Below are positions 35,325 to 43,948 of a stretch of 64,000 nucleotides of DNA, one piece after another. The DNA is from Weeksellaceae bacterium (GTDB lineage: Bacteria; Bacteroidota; Bacteroidia; Flavobacteriales; Weeksellaceae). Numbering within the stretch: position 1 is the first letter of the stretch; the number at the start of each line of letters is the position of its first letter. The notes under the pieces are model-generated. The model was not told the origin of the DNA, made no database searches, and worked only from the letters and a program-made list of their open reading frames with translations. The DNA lies in NCBI GenBank assembly GCA_949788275.1, contig OX460916.1, forward strand, positions 2,604,001-2,668,000. Reading direction: 5' to 3'. The translations under genes were made by a program, and so were the position numbers.

Positions 35325-38300
35325 TTAAAATGATAAATTCATTCCAGCACTTATTACACGTGCAGGTGTATAACGGTTAGATGTTGTTCCGCTGAATGCT
35401 TGATTAGGTTCCATACCTTGTCTTTTTACTGAAGACCAAATATTTTCTGCATTAATAAACAATTTCAACGCTGAAACTCCCGTTTTCTCTAAAACATCTG
35501 AACTAAAGGTATACCCTAGAGTAGCTTGACGGAAAGAGATAAAATCTGAACTAACCAACCATCTCGTTGAAGCTCCATTAGATTCATTTCCTCCAATTGA
35601 GTTCATTCCAGGTACATTGGTAATATCTCCTGGTTTTTGCCATCTATCTAAAGCATCGCGATGTAACGCTTGCCCTTCAGGAGTAGCATTCATTAACGAG
35701 GCATAATTAGAATCATACACTTTTCCTCCAAATTGGTACGTAAATAAGGCATTCAAGTAGAAACCTTTGTAAGCTAAGTTTGTACTTACACTACCAAAAA
35801 CATCTGGATTAGCAGAACCTGAAAAATCATATTTCGCATTAGAAGATTTAGTTGTTAATAACTGCCCATTATCTAAACGTCTGTAAATTGATTTATCATT
35901 TTGAATGATTTCCTTTGATTCATTAAAAATCTTTTCGTCTGCAATAAACAAACCAGCACCATCTTGTGAATCAACACCATACCATTGTTTTAAATAGAAA
36001 TCATAAATAGAATTTCCTTTTTGTAAACGTTTGGTTCCATTATCAATAAAATCGACTCCATTTGGCATGGTTGTAATTTTATTTTTATATGTCGTCGCAT
36101 TCAACATGATATCCCATTGGAAATTTTGATTACGAACAACACCAAGATTTAACGCAAATTCAAAACCTGTGTTTTTCATTGTCGCTGTATTGGTAAAGAT
36201 TTCGTCTTTCGGAATACCAGCAGAAAGCGGTTGAGGTACACCAAAAATTAAATCTTTTGTTTGTCTATCAAAGTATTCTACAGAACCACTAATTCGGTTA
36301 TTAAAAAAGCCAAATTCAAGAGCTGCATCAAATTGATTATTTGATTCCCACGTTAAATCAGGGTTTCCAATTTGAGTCAACAAAATCCCACTTTCACTTG
36401 CATTACTATATTTTAAGCCTAGTAAACTTGCATAAGCGAAATAAGAAGGTGTTGTATTGGTGCTTCCATCATTTCCAACTTGTCCATAAGAAGATCTAAT
36501 TTTCAACTGATTAACAACTTTAGAATTCTTTAAAAATTCTTCTCTGTGAATATTCCATCCAAGACCTGCAGACCAGAAAGTTCCAGCGCGATTATCTTCT
36601 TGGAAACGTGAAGACTCATCGCGACGAATCGATCCCGAAACTAAATACTTGCTGTTAAAATCGTAATTCATACGCGCAAACCAGCTTTCTTTTCTTAACA
36701 GTCGAGAGTAAGAATTGTTATCTTTCGTATCGATAAAGTTAATTAGTTCATAATTTCCATCAACGATTTGATTCGCTTTGTAGGCATATGAATATTTATA
36801 TTTATATTCAAATGATTCGTGTCCAGCTAACAATTCAAAATTATGTTTATCAAAAGAGATATTATAATTTAAAATTTGATTCAAGGTTAAAGTTTGTCTA
36901 GTGGTTTTCGTTAAAGACAAGTCACCTCCTGGTGCTCCATCTCCAATAAACTTATTTCTGTAAGAAAGCCCCTCATAATTTCTTTGATTATAAGCCGCAT
37001 TCAAACTTAACTTTAATCCTTTTACAATGTTAATATCTCCAAATACACGTGTATTTACATCTGTATACTCATCGTATGATTTATTTTTTAATGTTTCTTG
37101 TAAAACATTACGACCACTGGCAGCTTTTGATCCACGGTTAGACCCATCATCAAAAATTTTCTCACCATCATCATCGTATAAAAAACCACCTGTTAAAGGA
37201 TCATGTGCATAAGGCGAATAAATAGGTCCCATGCTACGTGACCATGCATATGGATTATTGAAAGAGCTATTGCTATTTACTCCATCCACTGCCTGATTTG
37301 TTCTAGACAAAGCACCACTAATACTTCCTCCAACTTTTAACCAATCTGTAACTTGTTTATCAACTTTACTCAACATTGAGTAACGCTCATAATCTGATTC
37401 AATTAAATAGCCTGTTTCTTTTAAATAACCAAACGATGAATAATAATTCGTTGTTTCATCTGATCCGCTATAGTTAAAGTTATAGTCTTGACGAGCACCC
37501 GTACGAATCGTATATTTTTGCCAATCGAAATCGTCATAAATAAGACTTGCATCAGGGTTTAAGATTCCATTTTTTACTAAAGACTCATCTGGTACATTAA
37601 AAACATTTGATTTCAATACATTAATTAAATCCTTAGAAGCAGTAGCATTCGCAAGATCTAAACTCATTGGTTTCTCTCCACTTAAGTATCCATTTCTTAA
37701 CGACTCCCAAACCAATGGGTAATATTCTGCAGCGTTTACGCGCTTATATTCTTTTGTACCACGAGTTGAAACTCCTGTTGATGCAGTAAAGTTAAAATTA
37801 CCTCCTTTACGTTTCCCTCTTTTGGTGGTCACCAATACAACTCCATTTGCCGCACTAGATCCATAAAGTGACGTAGATGCAGCATCCTTTAAAATATTGA
37901 TACTCTCAATATCATTTGGGTTTATACTTGATAACGAACCTGTAAAAATTGAACCATCAACTACATATAAAGGTGCGTTTGATAAATTATATGAACCTGC
38001 TCCACGAATTTGAATTGCTAATTCTGCCCCTGGTTGACCTGTTGAGGTAGAAACACGAACTCCAGCACTAGCTCCATCAATCGCTTGTGAAACATTCGTC
38101 ATTGAACGGCTTTCAAAATCTTTGGCCGAAATCACACTATTTGATCCAACTACGGTTTCTTTTTTCTGCGTTCCGTAAGCAACCGTAATAACGGCTTCTT
38201 CCAATTCAACTGTATCAGACAATTTCAGAACGCCTAAGTTTGTGCTAGTAACGAAAAATTCTTTACCATTTACAAGTAAAACATCACCTACTTTCGCATC

Positions 38301-38480
38301 AATGTCAAATTTACCGTCCTCATCCGTAAAAGCAGATTTTGATGTCCCTTTTACAATCACTTCAGCATCTGCCTCCGGGAAACCGTTATTGTCGTTTACA
38401 ATTCCCGTTGTTTGACCATAAGCAAATGCCCCAAGACCAAACAATGCGAAAAAACTCAAAGATGTTAATTTTCTCCTCAT
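35325..38480 (-). CDS. SusC/RagA-type TonB-dependent outer-membrane transporter (pair 3)
   Basis: A 1051-residue transporter. The signal peptide (MRRKLTSLSFFALFGLGAFA) and the compact N-terminal domain (NNGFPEADAEVIVKGTS, FDIDAKVGDVLLVNGKEF, LGVLKL) closely resemble those of pair 2. The TonB-box region EAVITVAYGTQ is followed by the plug with IQIRGAGSYNLSNAPLYVVDG and YGSSAANGVVLVTTKRGK (each in the 140-235 range), and a barrel ending RVISAGMNLSF. Upstream is the longest gene-free stretch of the window. Paralogy with the other two SusC proteins suggests family expansion, with specificity residing in the divergent barrel loops. Confidence 0.93.
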   Translation of the reverse strand: MRRKLTSLSFFALFGLGAFAYGQTTGIVNDNNGFPEADAEVIVKGTSKSAFTDEDGKFDIDAKVGDVLLVNGKEFFVTSTNLGVLKLSDTVELEEAVITVAYGTQKKETVVGSNSVISAKDFESRSMTNVSQAIDGASAGVRVSTSTGQPGAELAIQIRGAGSYNLSNAPLYVVDGSIFTGSLSSINPNDIESINILKDAASTSLYGSSAANGVVLVTTKRGKRKGGNFNFTASTGVSTRGTKEYKRVNAAEYYPLVWESLRNGYLSGEKPMSLDLANATASKDLINVLKSNVFNVPDESLVKNGILNPDASLIYDDFDWQKYTIRTGARQDYNFNYSGSDETTNYYSSFGYLKETGYLIESDYERYSMLSKVDKQVTDWLKVGGSISGALSRTNQAVDGVNSNSSFNNPYAWSRSMGPIYSPYAHDPLTGGFLYDDDGEKIFDDGSNRGSKAASGRNVLQETLKNKSYDEYTDVNTRVFGDINIVKGLKLSLNAAYNQRNYEGLSYRNKFIGDGAPGGDLSLTKTTRQTLTLNQILNYNISFDKHNFELLAGHESFEYKYKYSYAYKANQIVDGNYELINFIDTKDNNSYSRLLRKESWFARMNYDFNSKYLVSGSIRRDESSRFQEDNRAGTFWSAGLGWNIHREEFLKNSKVVNQLKIRSSYGQVGNDGSTNTTPSYFAYASLLGLKYSNASESGILLTQIGNPDLTWESNNQFDAALEFGFFNNRISGSVEYFDRQTKDLIFGVPQPLSAGIPKDEIFTNTATMKNTGFEFALNLGVVRNQNFQWDIMLNATTYKNKITTMPNGVDFIDNGTKRLQKGNSIYDFYLKQWYGVDSQDGAGLFIADEKIFNESKEIIQNDKSIYRRLDNGQLLTTKSSNAKYDFSGSANPDVFGSVSTNLAYKGFYLNALFTYQFGGKVYDSNYASLMNATPEGQALHRDALDRWQKPGDITNVPGMNSIGGNESNGASTRWLVSSDFISFRQATLGYTFSSDVLEKTGVSALKLFINAENIWSSVKRQGMEPNQAFSGTTSNRYTPARVISAGMNLSF

Positions 38481-38902
38481 TTTGTTAATATTTAAATTGA
38501 ATTTGATGGCAATAATAACTTATTTTTATCAATAAAACTTAAATTTTTTAACTTAATAATAACATTTAAATCGAACTAATAATACCAGTTTACAAACTGC
38601 CTTTGTTGTTTTTTTTCAACAAAAAACAACAACTGTCTGTAGCTCAATAAAAAAATAAGCCTTTCTTGAACTAAAAAAAACAATGGACGTAAAAAAACAT
38701 GAAAAGTAAAAAATATAAAAATAACCCTAAGAAAAAGTAGAACGCTCTAAATCAAGAATCTCTATTTTTTAAAAGAAATACCTCCATGCAAGACATAAAA
38801 AATAACCAAGATCAATTTTTTTGATGCAAGGTTAAAAAGCAAAAAGAACGTTAAATAAATCGCTTTTTAATTGTACCAAATACACCATGCAAATAGGTGT
38901 AA

Positions 38903-38980
38903 TTTGGGCGGCCCCTTCGGGCCAGGCTATCCATTATATCTTTGCTATCGCAAAGGATGCCATTTCTATCCTTGCCGCAA
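38903..38980 (+). repeat. Interspersed structured repeat, copy 2 (short form)
   Basis: Begins TTTGGGCGGCCCCTTCGGGCC and continues AGGCTATCCATTATATC, TTTGC, loop TATC, GCAAAGGATGCC and TATCCTTGCCGC. It keeps the order of the conserved blocks of copies 1, 3 and 4, but the variable loop is cut to four bases and the terminal inverted repeat is missing. The stems GGCCC/GGGCC and TTTGC/GCAAA are intact. Confidence 0.8.
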
Positions 38981-39336
38981 GACTCGGTTTCAAAACACAT
39001 CTCAGTCGTTACCCCAATGATTTTATTCTAAAAAAAATATAATTCATTCAATTGCATCAAGCAAACCATAACCAACAACTATTATTGGTTTCCAGATGAT
39101 TAGTATTTCCACGACCGAGGAGTAGCCCCAACTATTTTAAATTGAGCTATTAAAAACATTCTTCCCATTGTTCCACTCGGCAATTACTCCTAATGGCATG
39201 TTAGTAAGCATTTTCAGACGTATAAACGGATATTTACAATGCGATAAAACGTATCCAATTGAATAAAGAACAGAATAGGAGGTCATTGAAAAACAAAATA
39301 AACATATACACCTGTGTAACCATGCACTAATTCCTA

Positions 39337-39369
39337 TTTGATAAATATTTATTAGTTTATGTATCTTTG
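39337..39369 (+). promoter_or_regulatory. Bacteroidota-type promoter for corA
   Basis: TTTG at 39337-39340, a 21-base spacer and TATCTTTG at 39362-39369 match the consensus in sequence and spacing; the corA ATG follows 35 bases later. Confidence 0.75.
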
Positions 39370-39403
39370 AAGTAAATAAACCTAAATATCAGATTACTAT
39401 TCT

Positions 39404-40306
39404 ATGCACTATGTTTATAAATCTTCAAAAATAGAATGGATCAATTTGGTCAATCCTACAAAGACTGAATTATCTCTTTTAGCTGAACAACATGGTTTTA
39501 GCACATTGACGATAGAAGACAGTTTAGAGCCTGGCCATCTTCCGAAATTTGAAACCAATGAGACGATTTCGTTTCTACTGGTTCGTTTTTTTCAAAAGGA
39601 AGATCATGCAATGCATAAAAGTACCATCCGTGAATTCAGTCATAAGTTGAGTATCTATTTTGGAAAGGATTTTATTTTAACGGTTTATCAGAAAGAGAAT
39701 TCAATTATAGAAAAGGTAAATCAGAAGTACCTCCAACAAATACCCGAGAACAAATTGACCGTTCGAGGTATTATTCATCAAATTTTAGATCAAGTTATTA
39801 AAACGTATGAGGCGCCTGCTTTGGAAATGAATGAAAAAATTGATGAATTAGAACATTTGGTTTTCAACGATAAATACCACAAGATTCAACTACCTCAACT
39901 TTATTCTATAAAACGTGAAGCGACTGCTTGTAAGAAAATATTGAATTTTACAGCCGATGCTTTACAAGATTATAGTGGTACGTATAAAAAAACAAGTACG
40001 TTACAAGATGTGTATGAGGAAAACACCAAAATGTTGCATTTCCACAGTCAAATTGTAGATGATGTACAAAACTTACTATCGATTTACTTATCACTGAATA
40101 GCCAAAAGTCGAATGATATTATGAAGACTTTGACCATTTTTTCCGCTTTTTTCTTACCATTGACATTTATAGCGGGTGTTTATGGGATGAATTTTGAATT
40201 TATGCCCGAGTTGGCCTATCGATGGTCTTACCCCATTTGTTTACTCGTGATGTTGATAGTGGTAATTTTTATCTATTTTTGGTTCAAGAAAAAGAATTTT
40301 TTATAA
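39404..40306 (+). CDS. corA: CorA-family magnesium/divalent cation transporter
   Basis: A 300-residue protein. A cytoplasmic alpha/beta and long-helix domain (about 1-240) precedes two membrane helices. The signature GMN at residues 261-263 closes the first helix (FFLPLTFIAGVYGMNF), and the second helix is followed by a basic KKKNFL tail. CorA pentamers admit Mg2+ (also Co2+ or Ni2+) and are gated by cytoplasmic Mg2+. The loop after GMN reads FEFMPE, retaining the acidic residue expected there. A well-spaced consensus promoter precedes it, and the epimerase gene starts eight bases after its stop, so the two are probably cotranscribed. Confidence 0.9.
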   Translation: MHYVYKSSKIEWINLVNPTKTELSLLAEQHGFSTLTIEDSLEPGHLPKFETNETISFLLVRFFQKEDHAMHKSTIREFSHKLSIYFGKDFILTVYQKENSIIEKVNQKYLQQIPENKLTVRGIIHQILDQVIKTYEAPALEMNEKIDELEHLVFNDKYHKIQLPQLYSIKREATACKKILNFTADALQDYSGTYKKTSTLQDVYEENTKMLHFHSQIVDDVQNLLSIYLSLNSQKSNDIMKTLTIFSAFFLPLTFIAGVYGMNFEFMPELAYRWSYPICLLVMLIVVIFIYFWFKKKNFL

Positions 40307-40313
40307 ATAAACT

Positions 40314-41315
40314 ATGGTTTTTGTAACTGGAGGAACTGGCCTTGTGGGATGTAATTTATTGCTCGCCTTAGCCAAAGAACACGCACATATAAAAGCATTT
40401 AAGCGCTCAACTTCCACTACGATTGCTGTGGAAGAATTCTTTCAACGGTATGGATTCTCCGAACTATTTCAAAGAATTGAATGGATTGAAGGTGATTTAA
40501 TGGATATGCATTTTATTGCAGACCAGTTAAAGGGCATTGATACCATTTACCACACTGCTGCCTATGTTAGTTTTGATGAACGCGATAAAAAGAATATCTA
40601 TACCACCAATAGCTTAATTACAGAACTATTAGTGAACGAAGCTATTGCTCAACAAATTCCCCGCTTTGTATTTATCAGTTCTATTGCGACCATGGATGAT
40701 GTTAATCTTCAGACAAAAATGATTGATGAACGCTCATCTTGGAATCCATCGTATAGCCATACAACGTATGCTGCCTCAAAATTTAGAGCAGAAATGGAGG
40801 TATGGCGAGCTTCCCAGGAAGGTGTGAATATTGTGATTGTAAATCCGGGTGTTATCATTGGAAGTTTAAATGGGCAGCGCGCGAGTGAAGCACTCTTTGA
40901 TGCTTCAGCAATACATAACCGATATACACCACCTGGTGGAACTGGTTTTATTGATGTAAGGGATGTTGTGGCTATAGTCATGGAATTGGTTAAACGAAAA
41001 GCGTTTAATCAAAAATATATATTGGTAGGGGAAAACCTACCTTACAAAGAGGTATTAAACCAAGTTGGTGCGTTAAACAATCGTTCTACAACAGCTGTAT
41101 CGACAAAAACTTTGCGCTTTATTTATTATCTCTCTCAAATTAGTCGTTTGTTCAGAGGACCTTCGATGAGTTTAGCGAACTATAAATCGCTAACGTCGAA
41201 AACAGCCTATGATCATTCAAAAGTTAAAACGTTAATCGATTATTCTTTTACACCTATTAAAGAATCTATTGCTTATCATTATCACCAATACACGGAACAA
41301 ATTTCACGGAAATAA
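40314..41315 (+). CDS. NAD-dependent epimerase/dehydratase family protein (extended SDR)
   Basis: A 333-residue Rossmann-fold enzyme. The NAD-binding motif is TGGTGLVG (about residues 5-12), the DxD-like acidic loop is GDLMDMHF (about 60-67), YHTAAYVSF is the NNAG-type strand near 80-88, and the active site is S-x-Y-xxx-K in TTYAASKFRAE (about 144-154). Such enzymes act on nucleotide sugars, steroids or dihydroflavonol-like substrates; this one lacks diagnostic substrate residues that I know. The neighbour downstream is mvaD, 15 bases away, but a link to isoprenoid metabolism is only positional. Confidence 0.82.
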   Translation: MVFVTGGTGLVGCNLLLALAKEHAHIKAFKRSTSTTIAVEEFFQRYGFSELFQRIEWIEGDLMDMHFIADQLKGIDTIYHTAAYVSFDERDKKNIYTTNSLITELLVNEAIAQQIPRFVFISSIATMDDVNLQTKMIDERSSWNPSYSHTTYAASKFRAEMEVWRASQEGVNIVIVNPGVIIGSLNGQRASEALFDASAIHNRYTPPGGTGFIDVRDVVAIVMELVKRKAFNQKYILVGENLPYKEVLNQVGALNNRSTTAVSTKTLRFIYYLSQISRLFRGPSMSLANYKSLTSKTAYDHSKVKTLIDYSFTPIKESIAYHYHQYTEQISRK

Positions 41316-41317
41316 TC

Positions 41318-41325
41318 TATTTTTG
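41318..41325 (+). promoter_or_regulatory. -7 box directly before mvaD
   Basis: TATTTTTG matches TAnnTTTG and ends five bases before the mvaD ATG, so a transcript from it would be leaderless or nearly so. It sits in the 15-base gap after the epimerase gene. Confidence 0.4.
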
Positions 41326-41330
41326 CCCTT

Positions 41331-42398
41331 ATGGAACAACAATTCATTTCACGCATTACCTCATCTAGAAAAAACGTTTCTGGTCGTTTTTCAGCAAAGA
41401 GCCCTTCGAATATCGCCCTGGTCAAATATTGGGGAAAAAGAGATCCTCAAATTCCGACAAATAGTTCAATCAGCTATACATTAACTCATAGTTTCACATC
41501 GACCGAATTACGATTTGTACCCAAACAAAGTGCTGGATTTGATGTAAAGGTTTTTTTAGACGGTGAGTTAAACGAAGGTTTCGCACCCAAAATAAGAACG
41601 TTTTTTAAGCGAATCGCAAATTATTGCCCTTTTTTAGAAGATTTTTCCTTTGAAGTCCATACCCATAATTCTTTCCCTCACAGTTCGGGCATTGCCTCAT
41701 CTGCGTCGGGTTTAAGCGCTATGGCGATTTGTTTAGTTCAGTTGGAACAATCTTTAGGGGGTGAATTATTGGAAGAAGAACAATTAAAAAAGGCTTCTTT
41801 CTTAGCACGACTAGGTTCTGGAAGCGCTTGCCGATCGGTTTATCACGGTTTGGTAGAATGGGGAGAGAATTCGTTTATGAAAGGAAGTTCTGACTTATAT
41901 GCAACGCCTTATCCACCAGCTGAAATTCATGAGGTGTTTAAAACGTTTCATGATACCATTTTATTGATTCACGAGGGCCAGAAGTCGGTTTCATCGACGG
42001 TTGGTCATAACTTAATGAATAATCACCCCTATGCTGATTTACGCTTTCAGTTGGCCAATGAAAATCTTCAAAAATTATTGATCATCTTAAAGAGTGGTGA
42101 TTTAGCTGCTTTTGGGGAATTGGTTGAACATGAAGCGATGAGCTTACATGCCGTTATGATGATGTCTTCACCCGCTTATATTTTAATGCAACCCAATACT
42201 GTAGCTGTGTTGCACAAGATTTGGGAATACCGTCAACAAACCGGGCTGCATTTATTTTTTACCTTGGATGCAGGAGCCAATGTTCATCTATTGTATCCAT
42301 CAGCTGAAGCTGAAGCCATCGAAACTTTTATTGATACCGAATTAAAAGGTTTTTGTCAGAACGGCAACTACATTAAAGATGTGGTGAATTTTGGTTAG
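41331..42398 (+). CDS. mvaD: Diphosphomevalonate decarboxylase
   Basis: A 355-residue GHMP-kinase-superfamily enzyme of the mevalonate pathway. It uses ATP to decarboxylate mevalonate 5-diphosphate to isopentenyl diphosphate. Diagnostic segments are SPSNIALVKYWGKRD (about 21-35), NSSISYTL (about 40-47), the GHMP phosphate loop FPHSSGIASSASG (about 108-120) and the C-terminal LDAGANVHLLYP (about 316-327), whose aspartate is catalytic. Its presence shows that isoprenoids are made by the mevalonate route, as known in flavobacteria. No other mevalonate gene lies in the window. Confidence 0.93.
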   Translation: MEQQFISRITSSRKNVSGRFSAKSPSNIALVKYWGKRDPQIPTNSSISYTLTHSFTSTELRFVPKQSAGFDVKVFLDGELNEGFAPKIRTFFKRIANYCPFLEDFSFEVHTHNSFPHSSGIASSASGLSAMAICLVQLEQSLGGELLEEEQLKKASFLARLGSGSACRSVYHGLVEWGENSFMKGSSDLYATPYPPAEIHEVFKTFHDTILLIHEGQKSVSSTVGHNLMNNHPYADLRFQLANENLQKLLIILKSGDLAAFGELVEHEAMSLHAVMMMSSPAYILMQPNTVAVLHKIWEYRQQTGLHLFFTLDAGANVHLLYPSAEAEAIETFIDTELKGFCQNGNYIKDVVNFG

Positions 42399-42528
42399 TT
42401 TTTCGTAGAAAGACTTTAGAAGACACTATTCATAAACTTAAAAAAGTGATTCGTCTATCGATCTTCGTAATGTGTGTTTTTTAAGAAGCCGAAATTTAAC
42501 CTTAAACGAAACGCTTTCTTCAGCTTTA

Positions 42529-42690
42529 AACACCAACGCCTTCAAGTGTTCTAGTTAGAACACTTGAAGGCGTTGGTGTTGCGGCAGGGATAGTAGCGGC
42601 ATCCTTTGCTGCCCCCTTTTGCTTAAACTTATCGAAATTTTCTTGCAGCAAAGATATAGCGAATAGCCCAGCGCGTAGCGGCCGCCCAAA
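42529..42690 (-). repeat. Interspersed structured repeat, copy 3
   Basis: On the minus strand it runs TTTGGGCGGCCGCTACGCGC, TGGGCTATTCGCTATATC, TTTGCTGC, a variable loop, GCAGCAAAGGATGCCGCT, ACTATCCCTGCCGC. It then joins a perfect inverted repeat with 24-bp arms at 42529-42552 and 42557-42580 around a four-base loop. It lies downstream of mvaD. Confidence 0.88.
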
Positions 42691-42829
42691 TTTTAAACCT
42701 AGAAAGGGTTCATTGTGAAAGAATCATGAATGTTGTTATTCGTTGAACGATTGCTTAAAGCGTGTATAGATAGGCTAGATATAATGAATTAGGCCTAGGA
42801 TTGGAATAGGGTGTAAAGAAACATTTAGA

Positions 42830-42858
42830 TTGATTGCTAAGTTTTTTTCTTACATTTG
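42830..42858 (+). promoter_or_regulatory. Bacteroidota-type promoter for pdhB
   Basis: TTG at 42830-42832, an 18-base spacer, TACATTTG at 42851-42858; the start codon is 34 bases further on. Confidence 0.55.
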
Positions 42859-42891
42859 CTACAGGAAAAAATTAAAAGTAACGAAATCACA

Positions 42892-43869
42892 ATGGCTATA
42901 AAAACATTTAGAGAGGTGATTGCAGAGGCAATGAGCGAAGAAATGCGTCGCGATCCTTCTGTATATTTAATGGGTGAAGAAGTAGCAGAATATAATGGAG
43001 CGTATAAGGCTTCTAAAGGAATGTTAGACGAGTTCGGACCAGAACGCGTTATTGACACGCCGATTGCTGAGTCTGGATTTACAGGTATTGCCGTAGGTTC
43101 TACCTTAACAGGTTGTCGACCGATTGTAGAATACATGACGTTTAACTTCTCATTGGTGGCAATTGATCAGATTATCAACAATGCTGCAAAAATTTATCAA
43201 ATGTCGGGTGGACAATGGAATTGTCCGATTGTTTTCCGTGGACCAACAGCTTCAGCTGGTCAGTTGGGTGCTACGCACTCGCAGGCTTTTGAAAGTTGGT
43301 ATGCGAATACACCAGGCTTAAAAGTGGTTGTCCCATCGAACCCGTATGATGCAAAAGGTTTATTAAAATCAGCAATCCGTGACAATGATCCGGTGATTTT
43401 TATGGAATCTGAGCAGATGTATGGCGATAAAATGGAAATTCCGGAAGAGGAGTACTTAATTCCGATTGGGAAAGCCGAAGTTACGCGTGAAGGAACCGAT
43501 GTAACCATTGTTTCTTTTGGAAAAATCATTAAACAGGCTTATATGGCTGCTGATGAATTAGCCAAAGAGGGTATTTCTTGTGAAGTAATTGATTTGCGTA
43601 CGGTACGTCCGTTAGATTATGCGACCATTATTGCTTCGGTAAAGAAAACAAATCGTTTGGTTATTTTGGAAGAAGCATGGCCTTTTGGAAATGTATCGAC
43701 CGAGATTACCTATATGGTACAACAAAAAGCATTTGACTTTTTAGATGCGCCTATAAAACGTATCAACACCAAAGACACGTCTGCACCTTATTCGCCAAAC
43801 TTATTTCAAACGTGGATTCCACAAGCGAAAGAAGTGGTTGATGCAGTGAAGGCTGTTATGTACAAATAA
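42892..43869 (+). CDS. pdhB: Pyruvate dehydrogenase E1 component, beta subunit
   Basis: A 325-residue transketolase-type protein, the beta half of a two-subunit E1 that decarboxylates pyruvate with thiamine diphosphate and passes the acetyl group to lipoyl-E2. It starts MAIKTFREVIAEAM and has MGEEVAEYNGAYKASKG (about 23-39), PIVFRGPTASAGQLGATHSQ (about 108-127) and the C-terminal ligand domain with VIDLRTVRPLDYATI. The start at 42892 is chosen because an upstream ATG at 42856 overlaps the -7 box. No alpha subunit or E2 gene is adjacent; a terminator follows, so the complex is encoded at separate loci. A branched-chain oxoacid E1 cannot be fully excluded, but the sequence style is PdhB. Confidence 0.88.
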   Translation: MAIKTFREVIAEAMSEEMRRDPSVYLMGEEVAEYNGAYKASKGMLDEFGPERVIDTPIAESGFTGIAVGSTLTGCRPIVEYMTFNFSLVAIDQIINNAAKIYQMSGGQWNCPIVFRGPTASAGQLGATHSQAFESWYANTPGLKVVVPSNPYDAKGLLKSAIRDNDPVIFMESEQMYGDKMEIPEEEYLIPIGKAEVTREGTDVTIVSFGKIIKQAYMAADELAKEGISCEVIDLRTVRPLDYATIIASVKKTNRLVILEEAWPFGNVSTEITYMVQQKAFDFLDAPIKRINTKDTSAPYSPNLFQTWIPQAKEVVDAVKAVMYK

Positions 43870-43898
43870 TATAATTACATTTATCATTATACAAAAGT

Positions 43899-43934
43899 AA
43901 AGTCTAGCATACATTTTGCTAGACTTTATTTTTT
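43899..43934 (+). terminator. Terminator of pdhB
   Basis: AAAGTCTAGCA (43899-43909), short loop, TGCTAGACTTT (43917-43927), then ATTTTTTC. Confidence 0.85.
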
Positions 43935-43948
43935 CAATCTATTTATTT

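Larger units (their letters stand above)
38481..39403. other. 920-base gene-free region between SusC 3 and corA
   Basis: Contains a T/A-rich hairpin (TTGTTGTTTTTT at 38603-38614 with AAAAAACAACAA at 38621-38632), repeat copy 2 (38903-38980) and, at the right end, the corA promoter (39337-39369). The stretch 39000-39330 shows no recognisable gene or RNA. It probably carries the SusC 3 promoter, which I could not place. Confidence 0.65.
42399..42891. other. Intergenic stretch holding repeat copy 3 and pdhB promoter
   Basis: About 490 bases between mvaD and pdhB on the same strand. It holds repeat copy 3 with its inverted repeat (42529-42690) and the -7 box TACATTTG (42851-42858). Nothing else is recognised. 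Confidence 0.75.

Noticed and set aside
38603-38632. Hairpin TTGTTGTTTTTT/AAAAAACAACAA as a terminator or element end
   Set aside because: The stem is entirely low-complexity T/A with a few G-C pairs and no gene ends beside it; likely chance in AT-rich DNA.
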